A stretch of 64,000 nt of DNA from Acidobacteriota bacterium (GTDB taxonomy: Bacteria > Acidobacteriota > Terriglobia > Acidiferrales > UBA7541): assembly GCA_013289665.1 (NCBI GenBank), contig JABCZN010000013.1, positions 85,341 through 149,340 of the forward strand. Direction: 5' to 3'. A program made the translations under genes and the position numbers. The notes under the pieces are model-generated. The model did not search any database, had not been told where the DNA came from, and worked only from the letters and a program-made list of their open reading frames with translations. Numbering within the stretch: position 1 is the stretch's first letter; each line of letters opens with the position of its first letter. This document shows positions 8,157 through 17,355 of this stretch, piece after piece.

Positions 8157-9845
8157 TTCCGTGTCCCGACAGGGAACGACCGCAGAAATTACGACAGAAT
8201 TCATGCAACTAAATCCGAATTTGGAAGCTTCCTGCTGTTTGCCCTTTGGCACGAATAGCCACCCAGGACGCGGATCTTCAGGTTTCCACTCCCGAATTTC
8301 TTTCCCCGCATAGTAGTTCAGTTGGTAAAGAAAAGAACGATTGATCTGCCAGAAGGCCGAATCCCCCACGGAGAACTCCGGCCACGCACTTCGGGTAGCG
8401 CGGAACGTGCTGCGGGCTGAAACGGAGGGATCAATATCAGGGAGAAATCGTTCCACTTCGGCGACGATGAGTAAGGTCAGTAAAACCACGGCGAATTGAC
8501 CGATGCGCAGCCTGCGGACGGCAGCCAGGACACCCACAACGATTCCACCGAAGACGGCGCTGGCCCAGATCGTTCGGACCCCATAAGCAAGACCCACAGA
8601 AAGCGCCTCGGGAATTTTCTGAGCCTCGTGCTCTAGCACAATTCCGAAAATGAGAAAGGCCAGACCTGTGCCGAAAACGGGCCAACGAGGGGAGCGGCCC
8701 GAGGCTCCAGCGTTTGCGGCGGCCGCGTTTGCCATGAGCAGGGCCATGGGAGGGATCGCCGGCATAAGGTAACCTGGCAACTTTGATTTGGCGAGGGTGA
8801 AAAACAGGAACGTAAAGCCCGACGAGGCAAGCAAGAAAGCTCGCGTGTGGCTCTCCGGCAGCCGCTGACGCCAATTTGTGAAGAACTGCAGTTTCGCAAG
8901 CGCATGGAAAAATATCCATGGAAAGACTGCGAGAATAAAAATGGGGACGTAATACCAGATCGGTTGGTTGTGCTGGAACTGGGGTGTGAGGAAGCGCTTG
9001 AAATTGTGCTCGATGATGAAAACGCGGAAGAAGTCCGGATTGCGGTGGGCGCAGAGGATGTACCAGGGAAGAGCGGTGAGGAGGAAGCTGGCGATGGCGA
9101 CGGGATGAAGGCAGCGGAAGGCATCGCGCCAGCGTTTTGTGAAGACGGCCCAGAGAAGGACCGCACCGCCTGAGAGAACTATTGCGGCGGGGCCTTTGGC
9201 AAGGGTGGCGAAGCCGAGGAAGAAACCGAAGAGGAATGCGGTAAAGGTGGTTGAGGAGGTAGATGAGGTCAAGGAACGGAGAGTTGTGCTTACAGAGGCT
9301 GCGTAGTTTTGTAATTGCGGAGCAACGGAAGGAACGAGATTCATGAGTTGCGCCGCGAATACCGTGGCAATGGTGAGCATGGCGGCGAAGGGCATATCCG
9401 TGGCGGCGGCGTGGGAGAAGCCGATCATGCCGACGGTGGTGGGCAGGAGGAGCAGAAGCCAGCGGGCGGTTTGGGCGCCGTAGAGGCGTAAGGCCAGCCA
9501 GGCGAGGGCGAGTGTGGCGAGGAGCGCGGATATGGCGCTCGGCAGGCGAGCGGTCGTTTCGCTTACGCCGAAGAACTTGAAGCCGAGAGCGGCGCCCCAA
9601 TAGTAGAGTGGGGGCTTTTCGAACCACGGTTTGCCATAGAGGCGTGGGGTGACCCAGTCGCCGGTTTCCTGCATGTCGCGGGCGATCCATGCGTAGCGGG
9701 GTTCGTCGGGGCCGACGAGACCGAGGGCGCCGAGATTGTGGAAATAGCAGAGGTAGAGGGTGGAGAGGATCAGAACGAGCCAGAGGAGGCGCGCTGTGGG
9801 CGAGAGCGGGCGGGATTGGGGGAGTTCGTTGCGGGTTTGGGTCAC
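8094..9845 (-). CDS. GT39/PMT-type membrane glycosyltransferase (ArnT-like)
   Basis: A 583-residue polytopic membrane protein of the dolichyl-phosphate-mannose/ArnT superfamily, which transfers sugars from polyprenyl phosphate to lipids or proteins on the outer face of the inner membrane. The first periplasmic loop has the family signature GPDEPRYAWIARDM with the catalytic Asp-Glu, followed by GDWVTPRLYGKPWFEKPPLY. About ten to twelve membrane helices follow and a short soluble tail ends the protein. Next to it is the acyltransferase-lpxD pair, so lipid A or another envelope lipid is a reasonable acceptor; this is inference. A large antisense frame covers the same DNA and is taken as a shadow. 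Confidence 0.85.
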   Translation of the reverse strand: MTQTRNELPQSRPLSPTARLLWLVLILSTLYLCYFHNLGALGLVGPDEPRYAWIARDMQETGDWVTPRLYGKPWFEKPPLYYWGAALGFKFFGVSETTARLPSAISALLATLALAWLALRLYGAQTARWLLLLLPTTVGMIGFSHAAATDMPFAAMLTIATVFAAQLMNLVPSVAPQLQNYAASVSTTLRSLTSSTSSTTFTAFLFGFFLGFATLAKGPAAIVLSGGAVLLWAVFTKRWRDAFRCLHPVAIASFLLTALPWYILCAHRNPDFFRVFIIEHNFKRFLTPQFQHNQPIWYYVPIFILAVFPWIFFHALAKLQFFTNWRQRLPESHTRAFLLASSGFTFLFFTLAKSKLPGYLMPAIPPMALLMANAAAANAGASGRSPRWPVFGTGLAFLIFGIVLEHEAQKIPEALSVGLAYGVRTIWASAVFGGIVVGVLAAVRRLRIGQFAVVLLTLLIVAEVERFLPDIDPSVSARSTFRATRSAWPEFSVGDSAFWQINRSFLYQLNYYAGKEIREWKPEDPRPGWLFVPKGKQQEASKFGFSCMNSVVISAVVPCRDTESPGGLGRGNTGEGLGGRQPR

Positions 9846-9953
9846 GGAAAGAGGAGTTTAGCATTGTCGGTGTATCTTGGAAGGTTGGAAGTGGGGGATT
9901 GATTGGAATGGTTGGCTGGCGGTTAAGTTTGCTTGCGGGGATCAACCGTAAAA

Positions 9954-9972
9954 GCGGGAGCTTTGCTCCCGC
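9954..9972 (+). repeat. Perfect hairpin upstream of the LpxL-like gene
   Basis: GCGGGAGC-TTT-GCTCCCGC, an 8-bp stem with a three-base loop, lies 28 bases before the chosen start of the acyltransferase gene. It resembles the hairpin units at 1782-1890. With no T-run after it, it is more likely a dispersed repeat or leader hairpin than a terminator. Confidence 0.5.
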
Positions 9973-9999
9973 ACTCAAAAAGGTTTTTGCTTCTTGGGA

Positions 10000-10908
10000 A
10001 TGACAGAGAGGATTCAGTTCGCCGTGGCTTGGGGGTTTGTGAAAATGCTGGGGGTGTTGCCGCGGGCGGCGGCCCGGATTTTGGCTGCGGGGACTGTGCA
10101 GCTGCTTGTTTTGCTGCTGCCGAAGATGCGGAAGACTGCGGAATTTAATCTGCGGTTGGCGTTTCCGGACTGGAGCGCGGGGCAGCGGCGGGCGGTGTTG
10201 AGGGGGATGGCACGAAATCTGGGGTGGATGGCGGCGGAGTTTGCGCGGCTGCCGAGCTACACGCGGGAGAATATTGAGAATGTGGTGGTGCTGGACGGGC
10301 ACGAGAATTTCTTGGCGGGGAAAAGCCGCGGAAAAGGCGTGATTTACCTGACAGGGCATGTGGGGGCATGGGAGCTATCTTCCTACGCACATGCGTTGTA
10401 CGGATTCCCACTGCACTACATGGCTCGGCCTTTGGATAACGCGGCGCTGGATCGAATGGTGAACGACTATCGCGGGCGGTCGGGGAACAAGCCGATTTAC
10501 AAAAATGAAGCGGCGCGGACGATGATGAAGGTTTTGAAGGAGGCGGGAACCATCGGGATTCTGGCGGACCAGAACACGATGCCGGGGGAAGGCGTGTTTG
10601 TGGATTTTTTTGGGACGCAGGCTTGCACGACTACTGGAATTGCCCGGGTGGCGCTGCATACGGATGCGGCGGTGGTGCCGGGATACGCGTACTGGGATCA
10701 GAATTTGCGGAAGTACCGGCTGCGGTTTGAGCCTCCGGTGGAGCTGGTGCGGACGGGGGATGTGGAGCGCGACGTTCGGGAGAATACGCAGCGGTTTACC
10801 AAGGTGATTGAGGAAATTATCCGGAAGCATCCCGAGCAGTGGGTCTGGATTCATGCGCGATGGAAGAACCGGCCGGAGGGTGAGCCTGCGCTTTATCCGT
10901 ATTTGTGA
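10000..10908 (+). CDS. LpxL/HtrB-family lysophospholipid / lipid A acyltransferase
   Basis: A 302-residue membrane-associated acyltransferase. It contains the LPLAT catalytic motif in the form LTGHVGAWELSSYAHAL (the H-x4-E arrangement of LpxL/HtrB), then LADQNTMPGEGVFVDFFG (the family DQ block) and a C-terminal HPEQWVWIHARWKNRP, also characteristic. LpxL-type enzymes add secondary acyl chains to lipid A on the inner face of the inner membrane. The ATG at 10000 is chosen over TTG at 9994. It lies 70 bases before lpxD on the same strand, which supports a role in lipid A or a related saccharolipid. Acyl-chain specificity cannot be read. Confidence 0.85.
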   Translation: MTERIQFAVAWGFVKMLGVLPRAAARILAAGTVQLLVLLLPKMRKTAEFNLRLAFPDWSAGQRRAVLRGMARNLGWMAAEFARLPSYTRENIENVVVLDGHENFLAGKSRGKGVIYLTGHVGAWELSSYAHALYGFPLHYMARPLDNAALDRMVNDYRGRSGNKPIYKNEAARTMMKVLKEAGTIGILADQNTMPGEGVFVDFFGTQACTTTGIARVALHTDAAVVPGYAYWDQNLRKYRLRFEPPVELVRTGDVERDVRENTQRFTKVIEEIIRKHPEQWVWIHARWKNRPEGEPALYPYL

Positions 10909-10977
10909 AGAGAAGAGCAAGATTTAACGCATGGGACGCTCTGAGTACTCTCAGAGAAGAATGGATTGGAGGCGGGG

Positions 10978-11988
10978 ATGAAGTGGACGGCGGGGGAGCT
11001 GGCGAAGGCTATTGAGGCGCGACTTGAGGGCGATGGGAAGCTGGAGATTGCCGGGGTGGCGGCGCCGGAGCGCGCCGGGGCGAAGCAGTTGATTTATGTG
11101 GAGGCGGCGAAACATGCGGAGCGCGCGGCGGCTTCGGCTGCGAGTTGCGTTGTGGCGCCGGAAGGCATTGCCTTGCCGGGGAAGACCGTTTTGCGCAGCG
11201 GGAAGAGCAAGGTGGCGTTCGCCAGGGCTGCGGCGTTGCTCCTGGAGCGAGCGCCAATTGCTATGGGAATACATCCGACGGCACTTGTCGCGCCGCTGGC
11301 GCGGATTGGTGCGAATGTGAGTATCGGGGCGTATGTGGTGATTGGTGAAGATGCGCATGTCGGAGATGGCACGCAGATTGGAGCGCACAGCGTGATTGGG
11401 GCGGGGTGCTGGATTGGGGAAAACTGCAGGATTCATCCGCGGGTCACGTTTTATGCGGGAGTGCGCGTCGGCAATCGTGTGGAGATTCATGCGGGAGCGG
11501 TGTTGGGGGCGGATGGGTTTGGGTTTGCGTTCGATGGGGAGCGGTACTGGAAATTTCCCCAGGCGGGGCTGGTGGAAATTGCGGACGACGTGGAGATCGG
11601 GGCGAACACGACGATTGATCGAGGGTCGCTCGATGACACGAGAATTGCGGAGGGAGTGAAGCTGGATAACCTGGTGCATGTGGGCCACAATGTGCAGATT
11701 GGAGCGCACACGGTGATTGCGGCGCAAACTGGAATTTCGGGGTCGAGCAAGCTGGGGCATCACGTGGTTGTGGGCGGACAGGTGGGGATCGCGGACCATT
11801 GCACGCTCGAAGATGGATCCATCGCCGGGGCGCAGGCGGGAATTCCGACGGGAAAGATTATCAGGAAAGGGCAGACGGTTTGGGGAACGCCGGCGAGGCC
11901 ACTGGAGCAATTCAAGGAATCGTATTTTTGGTTTGCGCGGTTGCCGGAGCTCGCGACTAGAGTAAAGAAATTGGAAGAGAAGAATTAA
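10978..11988 (+). CDS. lpxD: UDP-3-O-acylglucosamine N-acyltransferase LpxD
   Basis: LpxD transfers a 3-hydroxyacyl chain from ACP to the 2-amino group of UDP-3-O-acyl-glucosamine, the third step of lipid A synthesis, in the cytoplasm. The protein (336 residues from ATG 10978, preceded by GGAGGCGGGG) has the N-terminal uridine-binding domain ([16 protein letters not shown], then [13 protein letters not shown]) and a left-handed parallel beta-helix of hexapeptide repeats ([19 protein letters not shown] onward). The active-site segment [13 protein letters not shown] contains the catalytic His. A C-terminal helix ends it. It fits the preceding LpxL-like gene. No lpxA, lpxB or lpxC is seen nearby. 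Confidence 0.95.
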   Translation: MKWTAGELAKAIEARLEGDGKLEIAGVAAPERAGAKQLIYVEAAKHAERAAASAASCVVAPEGIALPGKTVLRSGKSKVAFARAAALLLERAPIAMGIHPTALVAPLARIGANVSIGAYVVIGEDAHVGDGTQIGAHSVIGAGCWIGENCRIHPRVTFYAGVRVGNRVEIHAGAVLGADGFGFAFDGERYWKFPQAGLVEIADDVEIGANTTIDRGSLDDTRIAEGVKLDNLVHVGHNVQIGAHTVIAAQTGISGSSKLGHHVVVGGQVGIADHCTLEDGSIAGAQAGIPTGKIIRKGQTVWGTPARPLEQFKESYFWFARLPELATRVKKLEEKN

Positions 11989-12039
11989 ACGGAATTGAAC
12001 GAAAGATTAGGGCGCGGATGCCTTAGTCATCGTCCGCAT

Positions 12040-12135
12040 TATCTGTCGCCCCTCCGGGGCTTGAGGGTGAATGGGGTCATGAACCCGGGGCTTACGCCCT
12101 GGGCTAACGTCTTTCGCGCTTCCGGCGCTTGTCGG
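12040..12135 (-). repeat. GC-rich intergenic repeat with inverted arms
   Basis: The intergenic stretch 11989-12270 contains CGCCCCTCCGGGGCTTG, then CCGGGGCTTACGCCC and CGCTTCCGGCGCTTG, a chain of short self-complementary GC-rich arms. Read on the minus strand it gives a pseudo-peptide ending LKPRRGDR, a pattern I associate with dispersed non-coding repeats in related genomes; that link is from memory. No gene is supported here. Confidence 0.35.
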
Positions 12136-12270
12136 GAACCGCGAATTTGGATGAATGAGTGAAGACAGGATTTTAACGTAGAGGGCAGAGAGGAGCCACA
12201 GAGTTCGCGGAGACGTTTGGCTGGAAGCATTGGTTCAGGAGACTGGGGCATCTAAGGATCGGGAGATAGG

Positions 12271-12966
12271 ATGGCTGGAGTTCAGGCAAAAGAGGGGACG
12301 CTGTGGCGGCTCGTGGTGGTGGGCGGGCATACACGGAGCATTGGGAAGACGCAACTGGTGTGCGACATTATTGCGGCGTTTCCGAAGACGGAATGGATTG
12401 CGGGGAAGATTACGCAGTACGGCCACGGGGTCTGCGCGCAAAACGGCGAGAACTGCAATTGCGCGCCGGAGGAGCATGTTTGCGCGCTCGATTGGGAGTC
12501 GCAGGCGGACACGGGAACCGACAGCGCGCGATTTCTGGCGGCGGGGGCAAAGCGGTCGTTCTGGTTGAGGACCAAGCAAGGGTATCTGGCCGAGGGTTTG
12601 CCGCTCTTACGAGATGCCCTGAAGGAGGTTGCCGGGCAGAGGGACGGCGGGGATAATCGCGCGGTGATTCTGGAGAGCAATTCACTGATGCAATTTGTGA
12701 AGCCGTCTCTCTATTTCGCTGTCGTTGATCCACTGCGTGAGGATTTCAAGGAATCGGCACAGGTTGCCCTGGACCGGGCGCACGCCCTGGTGATGCGTAG
12801 TGATGTCAGGGGCGGTGGACCGCCTGCTCCCTTGTGGATGAAGCTGCCGGCAAAACTGCTACAGGAAAAGCCGTCCGTGCTTCAGCGGGAAGGCCAGCCG
12901 CTGCCTGGGCCGCTCGAGGTGCTGGTCTACCGGATGCTGGATGGACCGGGTGAAGCCCAGGTGTGA
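12271..12966 (+). CDS. P-loop NTPase, MobB-like, with a Cys cluster
   Basis: A 231-residue protein starting with LVVVGGHTRSIGKTQLV, a Walker A motif (GxxxxGKT/S) in the style of MobB and other SIMIBI-class GTPases. Between residues 55 and 71 four cysteines stand as C-x6-C-x-C-x6-C, which could bind a metal ion or cluster. A segment AVILESNSLMQFVKPSLYFAV resembles the MobB-type part where the product or partner is held. It lies 213 bases before shc on the same strand. True MobB acts in molybdenum cofactor synthesis, but no other moco gene is present, so a different role is likely. The reading frame is secure, the function open. Confidence 0.65.
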   Translation: MAGVQAKEGTLWRLVVVGGHTRSIGKTQLVCDIIAAFPKTEWIAGKITQYGHGVCAQNGENCNCAPEEHVCALDWESQADTGTDSARFLAAGAKRSFWLRTKQGYLAEGLPLLRDALKEVAGQRDGGDNRAVILESNSLMQFVKPSLYFAVVDPLREDFKESAQVALDRAHALVMRSDVRGGGPPAPLWMKLPAKLLQEKPSVLQREGQPLPGPLEVLVYRMLDGPGEAQV

Positions 12967-13019
12967 CACATACTGACAACCTGCTGTTGGCGGATGGGCA
13001 TCTTAGGCGTTGACCGGGT

Positions 13020-13025
13020 TATAAT
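13020..13025 (+). promoter_or_regulatory. Possible -10 element upstream of shc
   Basis: A perfect TATAAT lies 154 bases before the shc start in an otherwise GC-rich gap. No good -35 hexamer is found at the normal spacing, so this is a weak promoter candidate. Confidence 0.3.
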
Positions 13026-13179
13026 CGACGGTGATAATAAGAAAGTACTGGGGGTACCTGGTTGAGGTCAGACCCGTTACCTTCCGGAAGTCCAAGGCAT
13101 CAGAGAATTTAGGGGTTTAGATGGGGCGGTTCGGGGTGTATCCCGGGCTGCTTTTTGAGCTGCTCTGGGGGGAGCATCG

Positions 13180-15222
13180 ATGGCGTCATTTGTACGCGTA
13201 GGGGAGGAGATTCCGGCAGCACCAGCGCCTCGACCGTGGCGTCAGGAGGGCTGGGCGGAGAAGATCGAAACCGCCGTGAAGAATGGGGCGGAGTATCTTC
13301 TGTCCGTGCAAGCCGAAGAAGGCTACTGGCACGGCGAGCTCGAAGCCGACACTACTCTCGAATCCGACTACATTTATTACCTCTATGTTCTGGGCAAGGC
13401 TGATCCGTCCAGGATTGCCAAGCTGGCGAATTATGTGCGCCAGAAGCAAATGGCCGATGGCGGCTGGCCGATCTATCCGAATGGACCCTCCGAACTGAAC
13501 GCCACCTGCAAAGCGTATTTTGCACTGAAACTGGCCGGCGATTCGCCGGATTCGACGCACCTGGCGAAGGCGCGCGAGGCAGTGCACCGGCTGGGCGGGC
13601 TGGAGCATACGAACTCTTATGTGCGATTTTATCTGGCACTGGTTGGCGCGGTGGGATGGGAGCTGGTTCCCGCTATTCCGCCGGAGCTGATGCTGCTGCC
13701 GAACTGGTTTTACCTGAACATTTACGAAATGTCTTCGTGGACACGCGGGATCGTGATTCCGATGTCGATTCTGTCGTCACTGCGGCCGGATTTCCGGTTG
13801 CCGGAACATGCGCGGGTGGACGAATTGTTCAAGGATCCGTCGCAGAAAACGGCGGCGTTCAGCTGGAGCAAGCAACTGGTCTCCTGGAAGAATCTGTTTC
13901 TAGCGGTGGACCGCGGGCTGAAGCTTTATGAAAAACTGCCCTGGAAACCGCTGCGCAACAAGGCGCTGAAGGAAGCCAAGCAGTGGATGCTGGAGCACAT
14001 GGAGCGCACCGACGGGCTGGCGGCGATCTATCCATCGATGATGAACTCGATTTTTGCTCTGATGGCGATGGGACATGGGGTGGACGATCCGCTGACGTTC
14101 CGCGAGATCAAGGAATTTGCACGCTTTGAAATTGAAGAGGGCGATACGATTCGCCTGCAGCCGTGCGTTTCGCCGGTGTGGGACACGTGCATCGCGATGG
14201 TGGCCTTGGAAGAGGCAGGACTGGCTGCGGACCATGCCGCGCTCGTGAAGGCGGCGGACTGGCTGCTGACGAAGCAGATTCTGGGCGGCGGCGACTGGCA
14301 GATCAAGAACCAGGATGCCGAGCCGGGCGGCTGGGCATTTGAATACCGCAACGATTTTTATCCCGATGTGGACGATACGGCGTTTGTGTTAATGGCTTTG
14401 CAGCGTGTTAAGTTTCCTGACGAAAAGCGGATGGAAGCGGCGCTGCGGCGCGGGGTGCAGTGGCTGCTGAGCATGCAGAATCGCGATGGCGGATGGGGCG
14501 CGTTTGACCGTGACAACGACCGCCAGATTTTGTGCAATATCCCGTTCGCGGATCACAACGCGATGATCGATCCTTCAACGGCGGATGTTACGGCGCGGGT
14601 GCTCGAATGTTTGGGGCGGTTTGGATGGCCGGCGGAACATCCTGTGGTTCAGCGGGCTGTTGGCTTCCTGACGAAGGACCAGTCGAAAGATGGATCATGG
14701 TTCGGGCGCTGGGGCGTGAATTACGTTTATGGGACAAGCGGCGTGTTGCGAGCGCTGGAAACTGTTTCGCTGACTGCGCAGGACTATTGCGCGCGGGCGG
14801 TGGCGTGGCTGCGGCAAGTGCAGAAGGCGGACGGAAGTTTTGGCGAGTCGCTGCTCAGTTATGAAATGGAATCGACGAAGGGACAGGGGAACAGCACGCC
14901 TTCGCAGACGGCTTGGGGATTGATTGGATTGCTGGCGGGAGCGGACCGGAGTGACCCGGCGGTTGGTCGGGCGGCGGAGTACCTGGTGACGCAGCAGAAC
15001 GCGAACGGGTCGTGGAGCGAAGACGATTTTACGGGGACCGGGTTCCCGGGCGTTTTCTATCTCAAGTACCACCTTTACAAGAATTCTTTTCCGGTGTACG
15101 CGCTGGCCCGCTACCGCAATCAGGGGAAGCGCGCGGAGGAGTATTGTGCGTGCAAGTTTTTGCCGGGCGAGTTCAGGTTGCGGAGCGGTTTATATACCAA
15201 GCGCGAACGGAGCGCTTCCTAA
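13180..15222 (+). CDS. shc: Squalene-hopene cyclase
   Basis: Monotopic inner-membrane enzyme that cyclises squalene to hopene and hopanol. The 680-residue length is normal. The catalytic DXDD motif is present as D-V-D-D at residues 396-399 (YPDVDDTAF). Repeated QW motifs are visible throughout, such as QAEEGYWHGEL, QKADGSFGES and QQNANGSWSED near the C-terminus, and MQNRDGGWGAFDRDND follows the DXDD motif as in the family. It is the first gene of an operon that continues with an HpnH-like gene nine bases after its stop codon. The preceding GGGGGGAGC, six bases before the ATG, serves as ribosome binding site. Confidence 0.97.
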   Translation: MASFVRVGEEIPAAPAPRPWRQEGWAEKIETAVKNGAEYLLSVQAEEGYWHGELEADTTLESDYIYYLYVLGKADPSRIAKLANYVRQKQMADGGWPIYPNGPSELNATCKAYFALKLAGDSPDSTHLAKAREAVHRLGGLEHTNSYVRFYLALVGAVGWELVPAIPPELMLLPNWFYLNIYEMSSWTRGIVIPMSILSSLRPDFRLPEHARVDELFKDPSQKTAAFSWSKQLVSWKNLFLAVDRGLKLYEKLPWKPLRNKALKEAKQWMLEHMERTDGLAAIYPSMMNSIFALMAMGHGVDDPLTFREIKEFARFEIEEGDTIRLQPCVSPVWDTCIAMVALEEAGLAADHAALVKAADWLLTKQILGGGDWQIKNQDAEPGGWAFEYRNDFYPDVDDTAFVLMALQRVKFPDEKRMEAALRRGVQWLLSMQNRDGGWGAFDRDNDRQILCNIPFADHNAMIDPSTADVTARVLECLGRFGWPAEHPVVQRAVGFLTKDQSKDGSWFGRWGVNYVYGTSGVLRALETVSLTAQDYCARAVAWLRQVQKADGSFGESLLSYEMESTKGQGNSTPSQTAWGLIGLLAGADRSDPAVGRAAEYLVTQQNANGSWSEDDFTGTGFPGVFYLKYHLYKNSFPVYALARYRNQGKRAEEYCACKFLPGEFRLRSGLYTKRERSAS

Positions 15223-15230
15223 GCAAACGA

Positions 15231-16277
15231 ATGCGGTACCCCCTTGGCTTAGTGCTGGATTCCGCGAGATACCTCGCGTCGCGGAAACTTCGAGGTGACA
15301 AGAAAATACCGGTGGTGCTGTCGCTTGATCCCCTGGGCGGATGGGCGAGCTCGTGCGGCGGAGCAAACGGCAATGGCGCCGCCGCAGAAGTTGTAGAAGC
15401 GCGTCGGATGCTGAGCGTGGAGCAGTGTGTGGCGGCGATGAAGGATTGTGACACTCCGGTGGTGGCCATCACTGGAAGGGAGCCGCTCGAGTATCCGGAG
15501 ATTGCGCGGCTGACGCGGGAGATTCTGGCCCGGGGGAAGCATCTTTTCTTGTCGACGGATGGCACGCTGATTCGCCGCCGACTGCATATGATTCCGCCGT
15601 ACACGAATTTTTTCTGGAACGTGAAGCTGGTCGGGACGGAGTTCGTACATGATGGGCGGACGAACCGGCCCGGTTTATTTGCGGAATCGCTGGATGGCGT
15701 GAAGGCGGCAAAGAACGCGGGATTTTTTGTGGTGGTGACGACGACGATTTATGCGGACTCGGATATGCGCGACGTTGCGTCGCTTTACGAGCAATTGCAC
15801 GCTGTGCATGTGGATGGATACATGCTGTCACCGCATTATCCTCCGCGGCCGATGTGCCGGAATTCGGCGGCGGTGTTTCATGAAAAGATGCGGCAGAGGT
15901 TTCGCGAGGCGAGCGATTTGTTGAGCGAGTACAACCTGCTGACTTCGCCGATTTATCTGGAGTATCTGCGCGGGGAACGCGAACTGGATTGCTGCTCGTG
16001 GGGAAGCCCGGTGTATGGGCCGCAGGGATGGGCGGCGCCGTGCACGCAGCTGAATTATGGCTTTGAGCAGGAGTATAAGGATCTGCTGGAAAAGACGGTG
16101 TGGGAGAATTTTGGCCGCGGGATGAATCCGCGGTGCGAACCATGCTCGAGCCACACGGGGTATGAGACCGCGGCGATTTTGGGGATGAATCCGAAGGCCG
16201 GGGATTTCTGGAAGATGCTCGCCTGGCAGTTGCAGGGCGGACTGGGCGAGAAACGCGAGCGGGCGGCGAAGGCATGA
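15231..16277 (+). CDS. HpnH-like protein without the radical SAM cysteine motif
   Basis: HpnH joins 5'-deoxyadenosine to hopene, giving adenosylhopane, using a [4Fe-4S] cluster held by CxxxCxxC. This 348-residue homologue keeps the overall layout: RYPLGLVLDSARYLASRKLRG, then MLSVEQCVAAMKDCDTPVVA, and a C-terminal DUF3463-like part with cysteines (ELDCCSWGSPVYGPQGWAAP, PRCEPCSSHTGYETAA). Where the cluster motif should be (residues 35-60) it reads LGGWASSCGGANGNG, with one Cys only (Cys42), and the next SAM-binding motif is GREP rather than GGEP. Neither other frame restores the motif. It overlaps hpnA by four bases. The start at 15231 is chosen because the family begins there. It is either a non-radical paralogue or a recently inactivated enzyme. 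Confidence 0.75.
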   Translation: MRYPLGLVLDSARYLASRKLRGDKKIPVVLSLDPLGGWASSCGGANGNGAAAEVVEARRMLSVEQCVAAMKDCDTPVVAITGREPLEYPEIARLTREILARGKHLFLSTDGTLIRRRLHMIPPYTNFFWNVKLVGTEFVHDGRTNRPGLFAESLDGVKAAKNAGFFVVVTTTIYADSDMRDVASLYEQLHAVHVDGYMLSPHYPPRPMCRNSAAVFHEKMRQRFREASDLLSEYNLLTSPIYLEYLRGERELDCCSWGSPVYGPQGWAAPCTQLNYGFEQEYKDLLEKTVWENFGRGMNPRCEPCSSHTGYETAAILGMNPKAGDFWKMLAWQLQGGLGEKRERAAKA

Positions 16278-17290
16278 CGACACTGGTGACGGGTGCGGCG
16301 GGATTTCTGGGCAGCCACGTGGCGCGGCAACTGGTGGCGCGCGGGGAAACGGTGCGCGTGCTGGTGCGGGCGTCGAGCAGCAACAGGGCTATCAGCGATT
16401 TGCCGCTTGAATACGTGACCGGCGATTTGCGGGATCTGGCTTCGCTGGACCGGGCGATGGCGGGCGTGGTGCGGGTATATCATGTGGCGGCGGATTACCG
16501 GTTATGGGCGAAAAAAACGCAGGATATCTACGACTCAAACGTTGGCGGGACGAAGAATCTGTTGGCAGCGGCGAAGCGAGCGGGTGTGGAGCAACTGATT
16601 TACACGAGCACGGTGGCGACGATTGCGGTGGACCGGCCGGAATTGCCGAACGAGTTTACGGATGCGAAGCTGGAAGAGATGGTGGGGCACTACAAGCGGT
16701 CGAAGTGGATGGCGGAGCGCGAGGCTTTGCAGGCGGCGAAAGAGGGTCTGCCGGTGATTGTGGCGATGCCGACTACGCCGGTGGGTCCTTGGGACTGGAA
16801 GCCGACGCCGACGGGGAAGATTATTCTGGATTTTCTGAACGGGAAGATGCCGGGATATGTGGAGACGGGATTGAATTTTGTGGGCGTGGAAGAGTGCGCG
16901 GCGGGTCATCTGCTGGTTGCGGAGCGCGGCAAGGTTGGAGAGAGATATTTGCTGGGAGCGGAGAACTTGACCTTGAAAGCACTGCTCGATTTACTGGCGA
17001 CGATAACGGGTTTGCGGGCGCCGGGAATGAAGATTCCGCATGGAGTGGCGCTCGGTGTAGCTTATCTTGAGAGCGCGTTTTCACGGCTGGTGGGGAAAGA
17101 ACCGCAGATTCCCGTGGAAGGCGTAAAGATCGCGAAACATAAAATGTTTGTGGATGCATCGCGGGCGCAGCGCGAACTTGGATTTAAGCCCGGGCCCGTG
17201 GTGGCGGCGCTGGAGCGGGGAGTGCGGTGGTATCGGGAGAACGGGTATGTCACGGCGCGACGGTCGAGGAAGATCAAGTTGGCAGCTTGA
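16274..17290 (+). CDS. hpnA: Hopanoid-associated sugar epimerase HpnA
   Basis: Extended short-chain dehydrogenase/reductase of 338 residues. The N-terminal TGAAGFLGSHVA is the NAD(P)-binding GxxGxxG motif, and VYHVAADYRLWAKK and HYKRSKWMAE (active-site Y-x3-K) follow. These match the hopanoid-associated HpnA family. HpnA genes accompany hopanoid operons; the reaction is not settled, though a role in side-chain sugar modification is generally assumed. It begins inside the stop codon of the HpnH-like gene (ATGA overlap), so translation is probably coupled. The next gene starts 66 bases later. Confidence 0.92.
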   Translation: MTTLVTGAAGFLGSHVARQLVARGETVRVLVRASSSNRAISDLPLEYVTGDLRDLASLDRAMAGVVRVYHVAADYRLWAKKTQDIYDSNVGGTKNLLAAAKRAGVEQLIYTSTVATIAVDRPELPNEFTDAKLEEMVGHYKRSKWMAEREALQAAKEGLPVIVAMPTTPVGPWDWKPTPTGKIILDFLNGKMPGYVETGLNFVGVEECAAGHLLVAERGKVGERYLLGAENLTLKALLDLLATITGLRAPGMKIPHGVALGVAYLESAFSRLVGKEPQIPVEGVKIAKHKMFVDASRAQRELGFKPGPVVAALERGVRWYRENGYVTARRSRKIKLAA

Positions 17291-17355
17291 AGATGGAAGT
17301 AAAGGAAGTAAATGAGGGATAGAAAGCAAAGGAGCGGACGCGCGAGGGATTGTGA

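Noticed and set aside
8437..10359. Long minus-strand frame (640 codons) over the glycosyltransferase and acyltransferase genes
   Set aside because: Overlaps two well-supported genes, is rich in Pro, Arg and His with no domain, and fits the antisense shadow expected in GC-rich DNA.
10951..11910. 319-codon minus-strand frame opposite lpxD
   Set aside because: Mirrors the hexapeptide repeat periodicity of lpxD, so its regular look is inherited.
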